Part shown: positions 8,515 to 16,251 of the stretch, piece after piece
Layout: each line of letters starts with the position of its first letter
Numbering within the stretch: the first letter of the stretch is position 1
Assembly: GCA_964437445.1 (NCBI GenBank)
Contig: CAYTGR010000036.1
Span: 1-49,304 of the forward strand
DNA from: CAYTGR01 sp964437445
GTDB taxonomy: Bacteria > Chloroflexota > Anaerolineae > B4-G1 > SLSP01
DNA: 49,304 bases
Direction of reading: 5' to 3'
The notes under the pieces: generated by a model
Databases searched by the model: none
What the model was told of the DNA's origin: nothing
What the model saw: the letters and a program-made list of their open reading frames with translations, nothing else
Made by a program: the position numbers and the translations under genes

Positions 8515-8542
8515 GGTTATTTGACAAAGGTTATTTGACAAA
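8515..8542. repeat. 14-bp tandem duplication at the degV stop codon
   Basis: GGTTATTTGACAAA occurs twice without a gap (8515-8528 and 8529-8542). The copy at 8529-8542 contains the TAA stop of the DegV gene read on the minus strand. The other copy lies just beyond the stop, in another frame. Confidence 0.85.
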
Positions 8543-9370
8543 GAAGGAAACGGCCAGGATCCCCGGTCCCCCGTGAATGACGATAGCCGGGGGCACATCT
8601 ACCACCGGAATGTCGGACAGACCCAACGTCGCGCCGAGATCTTCGGCCAGGGCCTGGCCCTGCTCCGGCACTCCGGCGTGCATCACGGAAAGATAAGCCG
8701 GCTCAGTGCGGGGAATCTGCTCCAACACCAGGGCTTTCAGCCGGGCCAGCGCGCGCTTTTGCGTTCGCTCCCGCTCGTAAAGATCTACCTGTCCATCCTG
8801 GAGCGTGAGAATCGGCTTGACCTGCAACACGCTGCCGAGTAATGCCGAAGCTCCCCCAATGCGCCCCCCACGGGCCAGATACTCCAACGTGGCCACCAGG
8901 AAATAGGTGCGGTTGCGCTGAGTCAGGCGGGCCAACCGCGCCACGATGGTCTCGGCATCCACCCCCTCAGCGGCCCATTGGCAGGCCAGCGTCACCATCG
9001 TCCCCAGGGCACTGGCGATGAGCTGAGTGTCTATGATGCGGATGTCGGCGCCGGGGAATTCCTGTTGCGCTACCTGCGCCGAGCGCACTGTGCCGCTGAC
9101 TTTAGCTGAGGGATGAATGCAGAGGATAGGTTCTCCTAACGGGACCAGGCGGGCAAAAACTTCCACGAAGAGCTCCGGCGGGGGGGCGGCTGTCTTGGGC
9201 AGCTCCCGGGCCGTTTTCAAACGGGCCATGAAGGTGGCATTGTCAATTTCAAGGCCTTCCTGATATGAACTATCGTCAATATGGATGATCTGAGGGATGA
9301 CGGGAACAGCATACTTTTGAACGACCTCCGGCGTGAGACAGGCGGTCGTATCGGCCACGATCTTAACCAT
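8531..9370 (-). CDS. DegV family fatty-acid-binding protein
   Basis: 279 residues. The N terminus MVKIVADTTACLTPEVVQKY is the typical DegV opening in which a Ser/Thr pair holds the lipid carboxylate, followed by IIHIDDSSYQEG. FLVATLEYLARGGRIGGASA is the conserved LxxLxxGGRI stretch of the second domain. DegV proteins bind a single fatty acid; in Firmicutes (FakB) they present it to the kinase FakA. No FakA/DhaK-type kinase is in this window. It has its own promoter upstream (9449-9476). Confidence 0.9.
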   Translation of the reverse strand: MVKIVADTTACLTPEVVQKYAVPVIPQIIHIDDSSYQEGLEIDNATFMARLKTARELPKTAAPPPELFVEVFARLVPLGEPILCIHPSAKVSGTVRSAQVAQQEFPGADIRIIDTQLIASALGTMVTLACQWAAEGVDAETIVARLARLTQRNRTYFLVATLEYLARGGRIGGASALLGSVLQVKPILTLQDGQVDLYERERTQKRALARLKALVLEQIPRTEPAYLSVMHAGVPEQGQALAEDLGATLGLSDIPVVDVPPAIVIHGGPGILAVSFFVK

Positions 9371-9448
9371 GATAACGCTCCTTGATAAATAAAGATAGGG
9401 ATAATCAGCCCTTCAAAATGCCTGATGCCAGTGGCCGCACCTGGACTT

Positions 9449-9476
9449 ATTGTAGCATGAGGTTCAAGAACGACAA
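9449..9476 (-). promoter_or_regulatory. Promoter of the degV-family gene
   Basis: On the minus strand, TTGTCG (9476-9471) and TACAAT (9454-9449) are 16 bases apart, about 80 bases ahead of the DegV start codon. Confidence 0.6.
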
Positions 9477-9537
9477 GAATTTTACACTCAGATAGCCTCG
9501 GATTGGAATGAGCCCCCGCTAACCATTTACTTACCTA

Positions 9538-9566
9538 TTGACATTTGGTATAAATTGGGTTATAAT
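9538..9566 (+). promoter_or_regulatory. Perfect-consensus sigma70 promoter for the secreted metalloprotease
   Basis: TTGACA at 9538-9543 and TATAAT at 9561-9566 with a 17-base spacer, the exact bacterial consensus, in the AT-rich 320-base gap between two divergent genes. The expected transcript has a leader of about 118 bases before ATG 9692. Apart from this and the degV promoter I see no further feature in the gap. Confidence 0.85.
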
Positions 9567-9691
9567 ATGGATAGTTTGATTGATTATAACTAAACGACCG
9601 TTTACAGTTAAAATACAGGCGAATAAAAAGTCATCACGGCAACCAGAATCGATCCCATCCCTGAATTGAAAGCCTGGATAGGGGGTCAGCG

Positions 9692-11413
9692 ATGAAAAAC
9701 CGGGGATTTTATCTCTATAAAATGATCTTAGCACTGGTCCTGCTCCTGCCGGGTCAGGCCGTGTTAGCAGCCCCTCAGACTCAAAACAAACCATTCATCC
9801 CTACCTCAGCCACCGGTTGGCTGACGGTGATCTGGGGAGATGGTGCGGTTGGCGCGAATCGTAGTACCACCACTTTCTGGCTTACCGATACCGGCGGCCA
9901 TACCACCCCGTTGATTGTGGACGAAGCCCAGCTGAACCCTGACCGGCTCAGTGCTCTCAACCAACAATACGTCACAGTGGCAGGGCAAACCAACGCTTCA
10001 CAACCCGCGCTGGTGGTAACAGCAGTGCGGTCAGAGTCTCGCGAGCCGGCCCGCGCTGCCCTGCTGACGTTGAACGGGTCGCAGCCCTGGCTTTCCATCC
10101 TGTGCAAATTCTCCGATGTGGCGGCTGAACCCCAACCGCGCTCTTTCTTCCAGGGGATGTACAGCAGCAATTACCCCGGTCTGGATCACTACTGGCGCGA
10201 GGTTTCCTACGGCAACGTCAACCTGACCGGCAGCCAGGCCGTGGGCTGGTACACGCTCCCCCATCCCCGCAGCTACTACGTGTACGACCGGAACAACGAT
10301 GGGCGCGCGGAGCTGGATCACGCCCGGGCCGTCAATGACTGTACGGCTGCCGCCGATCCTGAGATTGACTTCCCCACCTACGTTGGCATCAACCTGATGT
10401 TCAACACCGAGCTGGATGGCTACGCCTGGGGCGGAGCTTACTACATGACTCTGGATGGAGTCACCAAGCCCTACCGGATTACCTGGGAACCGCCCTGGGC
10501 ATACACCAACCTCAGCGTGATCGCCCACGAGATGGGGCACGGTTGGGGGCTGCCTCACTCCTCCGGCAGCTACGGCGCAACTTACGACAACCGTTGGGAC
10601 GTGATGAGCGACGCCTGGAGCTGCTGCGGCAGCAATAATGATCCGACCTACGGTTGCCTGGGCCAGCACACCATTGCTTACCACAAATACCTGTTAGGGT
10701 GGATCCCGGAGGAGCGCAACACCACCGTCGCTATCGGCAGCCGGGCGACCATCACGCTGGAGCAAACCACCCGCTGGCCGACCAACGCCAACCCGCTCAT
10801 GGTGACCGTCCCGGTCTCCCCGACGCTGTTTTATGTCGTGGAGGCGCGCGCCCAGGCAGGCTACGACCTCAAACTGCCGGGGACAACGGTGATCATCCAC
10901 GAGGTTGATACAACCCGCTACACGCCGGCCCACATCGTGGACGTGGACAATAACCAAAACACGGGCGACGCCGGCGCGATGTGGGATCCCGGCGAGACCT
11001 TCACCGATCCGAGCAATCGGATCACGGTGGCCGTGGAAGCGGCTACGGCCACCGGTTTCGTCGTGACCGTCCAGAACCAGGGAGCGCCCATGCCCTCTGA
11101 CCTGACCATCGGTGGGATTGACGAGGGGCATGTGAACACACCTTACGATTTCACGGCCGTGGTCAACCCGGCCTTACAGCCGCATGAAGTCACGCACATT
11201 TGGGAAGCCAGCGGGCACGATCCCATCACCATTACCGGCGAGCTGACCAGCACCGTGACCTTTGTCTGGGAGACGCCAGGGCCGCAGGTCATCACCGTCA
11301 CCGCCGTGACCGATAAGGGGATGACTCAGAACAGTCACACCGTCAACGTCAAGCGCGAATTCCAGATCTACCTGCCGCTGACGTTGCGCGCCCCCGGCCG
11401 GCCGGGGCTATAG
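9692..11413 (+). CDS. Secreted metzincin-like (M6-type) metalloprotease
   Basis: 573 residues with AGGGGG before ATG 9692. A signal peptide (MILALVLLLPGQAVLA) ends near residue 29. The zinc-binding motif is HEMGHGWGLPH at residues 279-289, matching HExxHxxGxxH, followed by RWDVMSD, a plausible Met-turn, so the fold is metzincin-like. The surrounding sequence resembles M6 (immune inhibitor A-like) proteases. The last ~100 residues form an Ig-like or PKD-like domain (PYDFTAVVNPALQPHEVTHI). The C terminus contains QIYLPLTLR, a motif seen at the ends of many Chloroflexota secreted proteins. It overlaps the convergent ABC-2 permease gene by 6 bases. Likely role: extracellular protein degradation. 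The enzyme class is secure, the substrate unknown. Confidence 0.86.
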   Translation: MKNRGFYLYKMILALVLLLPGQAVLAAPQTQNKPFIPTSATGWLTVIWGDGAVGANRSTTTFWLTDTGGHTTPLIVDEAQLNPDRLSALNQQYVTVAGQTNASQPALVVTAVRSESREPARAALLTLNGSQPWLSILCKFSDVAAEPQPRSFFQGMYSSNYPGLDHYWREVSYGNVNLTGSQAVGWYTLPHPRSYYVYDRNNDGRAELDHARAVNDCTAAADPEIDFPTYVGINLMFNTELDGYAWGGAYYMTLDGVTKPYRITWEPPWAYTNLSVIAHEMGHGWGLPHSSGSYGATYDNRWDVMSDAWSCCGSNNDPTYGCLGQHTIAYHKYLLGWIPEERNTTVAIGSRATITLEQTTRWPTNANPLMVTVPVSPTLFYVVEARAQAGYDLKLPGTTVIIHEVDTTRYTPAHIVDVDNNQNTGDAGAMWDPGETFTDPSNRITVAVEAATATGFVVTVQNQGAPMPSDLTIGGIDEGHVNTPYDFTAVVNPALQPHEVTHIWEASGHDPITITGELTSTVTFVWETPGPQVITVTAVTDKGMTQNSHTVNVKREFQIYLPLTLRAPGRPGL

Positions 11414-12232
11414 TTCCTCACCGAAACGCCCGCTAAACCGCTGGAAGAACCAATACCCCGCCACCAAAATCACTAACGCCGTCAACGCGGTGCGGGCCAG
11501 GAAATCCAGCGCGGTAAAGTTACCCCGGTAAAGCAGATCCTGGTAAGTGTTGATGATGGAAGCCATCGGATTGAGGCGGAACAGCCAGAGCCGGGGATTA
11601 AACGTCACCCCCAGCAGATGGGCCTGGGCCGGCAGCGTTTCAATCGGGTAGAAAATGGGGGTGAGGAAAAACCAGGCCTGCATCGCCACGTCCATGACCA
11701 TGTGGGTGTCCCGGTAGAAAACCTCCAGTGTAGAGAGCACCAGTACCACCCCAATGGCGAACAAGGTCTCCACCAGGATCGGAATCGGCAGGAGCAGCAC
11801 TTCACGGTTGAGCGGGGCCCCCGAGATCAACGCCAGCGCAAAGAAAACCGGTAAGGCGATGACAAAGTTCACCAGGGCCGAAAGGACCACCGAAATCGGC
11901 AATATTTCACGGGGAAAATAAACCTTTTTAATCAAGTGGCCGTTCCCCGCGATAGAATGGAGCCCCCCCAACACCGCGGCTGAGAAGAATTGCCAGGGTA
12001 GCAGGCCGCTCAACAAAAAGATGTGGTAATGGGGTTGGTCCGAACGTGGCCACAATACCCCAAACACGAAAGTGAAAATCAGCATCATCAGGAATGGGTT
12101 AAGCCACGACCAAATCACTCCCAGCACCGAGTTCTTGTAGCGAACTTTCAGATCGCGCATCACCATCGTCGCGACCAGTTCCCGGCGTTGCCAGAGTTGT
12201 TCCAGGTGTTGTAACAAAGTGCCCCTCATCAA
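11408..12232 (-). CDS. ABC-2 type permease, polysaccharide/lipid export (TagG/RfbA-like)
   Basis: 274 residues with six membrane helices. The cytosolic N-terminal helix (LVATMVMRDLKVRYKNSVLG) followed by VIWSWLNPFLMMLIFTFVFG is characteristic of TagG/RfbA/Wzm-type permeases, as is the later PIFYPIETLP region and the NPMASIINTYQDLLYRG loop. Such permeases pair with an ATPase (TagH/RfbB/Wzt) to export O-antigen, teichoic acid or similar glycans. No ATPase gene is next to it here, so the partner must be encoded elsewhere. Confidence 0.88.
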   Translation of the reverse strand: MMRGTLLQHLEQLWQRRELVATMVMRDLKVRYKNSVLGVIWSWLNPFLMMLIFTFVFGVLWPRSDQPHYHIFLLSGLLPWQFFSAAVLGGLHSIAGNGHLIKKVYFPREILPISVVLSALVNFVIALPVFFALALISGAPLNREVLLLPIPILVETLFAIGVVLVLSTLEVFYRDTHMVMDVAMQAWFFLTPIFYPIETLPAQAHLLGVTFNPRLWLFRLNPMASIINTYQDLLYRGNFTALDFLARTALTALVILVAGYWFFQRFSGRFGEEL

Positions 12233-12259
12233 TAATCACAAATTTTTCTCTGCATGACA

Positions 12260-12290
12260 GGCGCGACGCAGCCTGATACCGCGTCGCGCC
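12260..12290 (-). terminator. Hairpin downstream of the PSP1 gene
   Basis: GGCGCGACGC (12260-12269) pairs with GCGTCGCGCC (12281-12290) around an 11-base loop, directly after the PSP1-domain gene and before the ABC-2 permease on the minus strand. It lacks an immediate T tract, so it may act as an RNA 3' structure or weak terminator. Confidence 0.5.
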
Positions 12291-12307
12291 CGGATGACCA
12301 CCGCGAA

Positions 12308-13252
12308 TCAGTCTTGGGTCTCCGGCTCCTCTTTGGCAAAAGTCGTGACCTCGTTCAGGGCAAACCGGAACCGCGACCGTTCCTCACGCGGCCCATCCGG
12401 CGGGATCTCCACAATGATTTCACCCTTCAAGATGTCCCAATCCACGACCTTGCCATCCCCTTTGGGGGTATGCACCATGGATTTGCGCTTGGGGAAATCG
12501 GTGCTTTCCTCCTTGTAGACCTTGTGCTCATAGGCCAGGCAGCAACGCAACCGCCCACAAATCCCGGTGATGTCGGTCGGGGACATGGGGATGGATTGAT
12601 CCTTAGCCATCCGGATGGAAACGGCCTGAAATTCGGTGAGGAAACGAGCGCAGCAACGAGGTTCGCCACAAACCCCGTAGCCACCGAGCGCTTTGGCGTG
12701 ATCGCGCGGGCCGACGAAACGCAGTTCCACCCGGCAGTCTGTACGGGAGGCAACCCGCTGGCGTAAAATCGGCTGGTCCTTGCCGGCCAGTGTCCCCTCG
12801 CAAAAGAGCAACGCCTGGTCGCCCTCTAAAGCGAGCTCCGCCGCCACGACTTTGACTTCCGCGCCCAGGGACCGCAGTTCTTCGCGGGCGACTTCCACCA
12901 TCCGTCGGGCTCGCTCTTGCATCAGCTGGTAGCGGGCCATATCCAGGCCGCTGGCTAAGCGCAGGACCGGCTTCACCTCGCGTACACTCACGCCCTGCGG
13001 CAGGGTGCAGCTTTGACAAATTACCTGCCCGACCTGGGTTCCATAGGCTGTCTCCACGACTGCCCAATCCCCAGAGTGTAGCTCCAGCCCGGCAGGAACT
13101 GTAAAATGGTAGGGCTTGCCGGCCGGCTGAAAACGGACACTGACCAGGTTTAACGGCGCCGCCGACGCCAACTCAACCGATTGCGCCTCGGGCGCAGCCG
13201 GCTCCAGCTCTTCTATGAGATCTTCCCTATCGTCTGCCATGCCTGTATTCAT
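12308..13252 (-). CDS. PSP1 domain protein (RicT/YaaT-like)
   Basis: 314 residues. The central PSP1 domain shows the paired cysteine motifs of the family: CGEPRCCARFL and CGRLRCCLAYE, with SIRMAKDQ and IPMSPTDITGICG between. In Bacillus subtilis the homologue YaaT (RicT) forms a complex with RicA and RicF that carries Fe-S clusters and stimulates RNA maturation by RNase Y; RicA and RicF homologues are not in this window. The N-terminal ~45 residues are acidic and probably disordered. The second Met (residue 5, MADDRE) is an alternative start. The C-terminal ~60 residues are charged. Confidence 0.88.
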   Translation of the reverse strand: MNTGMADDREDLIEELEPAAPEAQSVELASAAPLNLVSVRFQPAGKPYHFTVPAGLELHSGDWAVVETAYGTQVGQVICQSCTLPQGVSVREVKPVLRLASGLDMARYQLMQERARRMVEVAREELRSLGAEVKVVAAELALEGDQALLFCEGTLAGKDQPILRQRVASRTDCRVELRFVGPRDHAKALGGYGVCGEPRCCARFLTEFQAVSIRMAKDQSIPMSPTDITGICGRLRCCLAYEHKVYKEESTDFPKRKSMVHTPKGDGKVVDWDILKGEIIVEIPPDGPREERSRFRFALNEVTTFAKEEPETQD

Positions 13253-13322
13253 CTCAACTCAACTCAACTTTCACTGCCACTGGCCAACCCCAAAATTAAC
13301 TCACCTTGCCGCTCAACGCTTC

Positions 13323-13351
13323 ACTATACCTCACAAACGGCCAGTTGGCAA
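13323..13351 (-). promoter_or_regulatory. Promoter of the PSP1-domain gene
   Basis: On the minus strand TTGCCA (13351-13346) and TATAGT (13328-13323) are separated by 17 bases, in the 106-base gap between pyrG and the PSP1 gene. Confidence 0.6.
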
Positions 13352-13358
13352 ATGTGTT

Positions 13359-14975
13359 TCACTGGTTGGACCGGTACGCAATTGCCGCACCGATAAAATC
13401 GCGGAACAAGGGCTGGGGGCGATGCAAGCGGGTCTTGAATTCAGGATGGAACTGAGTCCCCACCATCCACGGGTGATCGCGCAGTTCAGCAATTTCCACC
13501 AGCCGGCCGTCGGGTGAAAGCCCGCTGAAAACCAGCCCCGCCTGGCCTAACAACTGCCGGTAAGCGTTGTTGAATTCAAAACGGTGGCGGTGGCGCTCCT
13601 GGATTTCAGAGACCCCGTAGGCGGCCGCCGCTCGGGTCCCTGGTTGCAGCACACAGGGATAGCACCCCAGCCGCATCGTGCCGCCGAGGTCAATGATCGC
13701 ATTCTGGTCCGGCATCAACGAGATGATCGGATGCTTGGTGTTCGGCTTGAACTCGGTGCTGTTGGGTTCCTCACTGTTCAGCGCGTGGCGCGCCAGTTCA
13801 ATGCACATGACCTGCATCCCCAGGCAAAGGCCCAGGTAGGGCACCTGGTGCTCGCGGGCGTAACGCGCCGCCATGATCTTGCCCTCAATCCCGCGCAGGC
13901 CAAAGCCCCCCGGCACGAGAATACCATCCGCTTGCGCCAGCCGCTCAAAGCCCTGGCCATGTTCCAGGTCCTCGCTGTGAAGCCAGTCAATCTCCACCCG
14001 GTGGCCATGCCAGAGCGCCGCATGGATAAGCGCCTCACGGACACTGAGGTAAGCGTCCTGCAATTCCACATACTTGCCCACCAGTGCAATCCGCACCGCC
14101 GGCATCTCCTCGCTGAGGCGCGCCACCGCGTCGCGCCAGGCGGTCAGGTCCGGCGGGTGGACTGCCGCCTGGAGGCCCAGCCGTTCTACCACCAGGTCGC
14201 CCAGCCCGACTTCTTCCAGGCGCAGGGGCACCTCATAGATGCTGGCGGCAGTCACGACCGGGACCACCGCGCGCGGTTCCACGTCGCAGAAAAGCGCCAC
14301 TTTGGCCCGAATCTCATCACCGATGGGGAAGTCGGAGCGCAGGCCGATGATATCCGGTTGAATGCCCATTCCCCGCAGTTCGCGGACGCTATGTTGCGTG
14401 GGCTTGGTCTTGAGCTCACCGGTACTGCCCAGGTACGGCAACAGCGTCACGTGAATGTACAGCACGTGGTCGCGGCCAACATCCTTGCGCAGCTGGCGGA
14501 TCGCTTCCAGGAACGGTTGGCCCTCAATGTCACCGACCGTGCCCCCGACCTCCACAATAGCCACATCGGCGTTGAGCACCTTAGCCGCCTGAACAATATG
14601 TCGTTTGATTTCATTGGTGACGTGAGGCACTACCTGAATCGTGCCACCTAAGAAATCGCCGCGCCGTTCTTTTTGAATGACCTCGCTGTAGACCTGGCCG
14701 GAGGTCAGGTTATTGATGCGGGTCAGGTTTTCGTCAATGAAGCGCTCATAGTGCCCCAGGTCCAGGTCAGTTTCCGCGCCATCCTCGGTGACGAAGACTT
14801 CGCCGTGCTGGTAGGGGGCCATGGTGCCAGGATCTACGTTGAGGTAGGGATCCAGCTTTTGGATGGAAACACGCAGCCCGCGTGACTTCAAAAGCCGGCC
14901 CAACGAGGCCGCCATGATCCCTTTACCCAGCGAGCTGGCTACTCCGCCGGTAACAAAGATATATTTGGTGCCCAC
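13359..14975 (-). CDS. pyrG: CTP synthase
   Basis: 538 residues, the usual length. It makes CTP from UTP, ATP and glutamine. The N-terminal amidoligase domain begins KYIFVTGGVASSLGKGI with the P-loop-like GGVASSLGKG and has LDPYLNVDPGTM, the Mg/ATP region. The C-terminal glutaminase domain has the nucleophile in LGLCLGMQ and the His/Glu pair in GTQFHPEF. All key residues are present. A weak hairpin follows the gene only within the PSP1 promoter region, so the two genes may be partly co-transcribed. Confidence 0.97.
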   Translation of the reverse strand: MGTKYIFVTGGVASSLGKGIMAASLGRLLKSRGLRVSIQKLDPYLNVDPGTMAPYQHGEVFVTEDGAETDLDLGHYERFIDENLTRINNLTSGQVYSEVIQKERRGDFLGGTIQVVPHVTNEIKRHIVQAAKVLNADVAIVEVGGTVGDIEGQPFLEAIRQLRKDVGRDHVLYIHVTLLPYLGSTGELKTKPTQHSVRELRGMGIQPDIIGLRSDFPIGDEIRAKVALFCDVEPRAVVPVVTAASIYEVPLRLEEVGLGDLVVERLGLQAAVHPPDLTAWRDAVARLSEEMPAVRIALVGKYVELQDAYLSVREALIHAALWHGHRVEIDWLHSEDLEHGQGFERLAQADGILVPGGFGLRGIEGKIMAARYAREHQVPYLGLCLGMQVMCIELARHALNSEEPNSTEFKPNTKHPIISLMPDQNAIIDLGGTMRLGCYPCVLQPGTRAAAAYGVSEIQERHRHRFEFNNAYRQLLGQAGLVFSGLSPDGRLVEIAELRDHPWMVGTQFHPEFKTRLHRPQPLFRDFIGAAIAYRSNQ

Positions 14976-15025
14976 GCTGCCTCCTTAAAAAGTACGGATA
15001 GAGTGACTGCTGCCTGGGGGGAGCC

Positions 15026-16033
15026 TCACCAGGCCGGAATCATCCAATTGAGAATCAGTCCCAACACAAAAAGGCCGCCCGCGCGCTCGTTGAACAGAAA
15101 AGCCCAGCTGACGAACCAGAGCGGCCAGTTGGGGATTTCAAACGGCGGTTCGGCCGGTTTGGGCTGCGCGTACACTTTCATGGTCTTGAGCAGCTGCGGG
15201 ATGGAGAAAACAACCAGCAACAGCCAGGGTCCCAGTCCCCGCAGCCCGGTGAAATAGCCGTAGATCACCAGGGCCACCACGACTCCATAGAAGGCGATCA
15301 TCAGCCCCACGTTGAAACGGCGGGCTGCCAGCTGGCCCATTAACACCGGCAGGGTGTGAATTCCCTTGGCCTTATCGGCGTCGTACTTGTCAATGTGCTT
15401 GCCAAAGAGGACCGTCGTCACCAGCAGGCCGTAAGGCACCGAGGCTAACAACACCCACCAGGGTAAATTCCCCGCCGTCACAAAATAGGTCCCACCGATC
15501 ATCAACGGCGCCCAGACGAGGAAGACAGTCAGCTCGCCCAGCCCGCGCTGTTTGAGGCGCAGCGGCGGTGCGACGTAGAAGACGCTGAAGAAAAGCCCGG
15601 CCACCGCAAAGGCCATCACTAACCAGCCCCGCAACCAGGTCAGATAGAGCGCGATCGCCAGGTCTACCAGGTTGACGAACAGGATAGCGCGCAGCAAGGT
15701 GGCCTTGGAGACCATGCCCGAAAGCACAGGGTGGGGGGCATATTGGGCCCGGATGTAACCTTCGGTATCCACCCCTTCTAACAGATCCACGTAGTCGTTG
15801 ATCATGTTGTTGGCTGCATGGGCAAACAGTAAGCCGACCGCCGCCAGCAAGAACGGTCCCCAGGTAAATTGTTTGACGCTGGCCGCCAGCAGGCCACCGA
15901 TGAGCGCCGAGATGATGTCCATCGGGAAGACACAGGCCCGGATGATGATGAGCCACTTAGAGACCGGGTCCATCTTGCGCCCGGAAGGCAAATTACAGGT
16001 GGTTAGAATGTCAAACCAGTTACGAAAGATCAA
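15026..16033 (-). CDS. UbiA-family prenyltransferase (MenA-like)
   Basis: 335 residues with about eight membrane helices. The first Asp-rich motif is NNMINDYVDLLEGVD (NDxxD, Mg-prenyl diphosphate binding), the second HIDKYDADKAKG (DxxxD). Members transfer a prenyl chain to an aromatic acceptor; the arrangement resembles MenA (1,4-dihydroxy-2-naphthoate prenyltransferase) but UbiA or heme/chlorophyll-type substrates cannot be excluded. Its translation start and ribosome binding site lie at the 3' end of a repeated twin-hairpin element (16034-16250), so the leader RNA is structured. Confidence 0.85.
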   Translation of the reverse strand: MIFRNWFDILTTCNLPSGRKMDPVSKWLIIIRACVFPMDIISALIGGLLAASVKQFTWGPFLLAAVGLLFAHAANNMINDYVDLLEGVDTEGYIRAQYAPHPVLSGMVSKATLLRAILFVNLVDLAIALYLTWLRGWLVMAFAVAGLFFSVFYVAPPLRLKQRGLGELTVFLVWAPLMIGGTYFVTAGNLPWWVLLASVPYGLLVTTVLFGKHIDKYDADKAKGIHTLPVLMGQLAARRFNVGLMIAFYGVVVALVIYGYFTGLRGLGPWLLLVVFSIPQLLKTMKVYAQPKPAEPPFEIPNWPLWFVSWAFLFNERAGGLFVLGLILNWMIPAW

Positions 16034-16250
16034 GGAATCCTCCTTTGAAAATAACGCGCTGAGTTTGTAGTCAGGCGCTTTAGCGCCGTCTTAGCCGCGC
16101 TGAAGCGCGGCACTACGAACCTAATTTTCATCCCCCGGCTGGTGAACGCCAGTGCATGGGGAATTCCTTTGAAAACAATGCTCTGTTTGTAGTCAGGCAC
16201 TTGAGCGCCGTCTGAGCCGCACTGAAAACGGTGCCCGTCCATGGGCTACC
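16034..16250 (-). repeat. Twin-hairpin intergenic repeat, two tandem copies, upstream of the UbiA gene
   Basis: Read on the minus strand, a full copy has a GAATTCCCCATG-(A/C)ACTGGCG-like stretch, GGGATGAAAATT, a first hairpin (CCGCGC-TTCA-GCGCGG, 16110-16095), GACGGCGC, a second hairpin (GGCGC-TAAA-GCGCC, 16087-16074), CTGACTACAAA and a 3' end with GTTATTTTCAAAGGAGG that is the ribosome binding site of the downstream gene. An upstream, more diverged copy covers about 16165-16245. The same architecture recurs at 49111-49234 and, degenerate, at 31143-31240. Confidence 0.85.
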
Positions 16251-16251
16251 T

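Noticed and set aside
13584..14651. Long plus-strand frame inside pyrG
   Set aside because: Fully contained in CTP synthase with intact motifs; it is a shadow frame.
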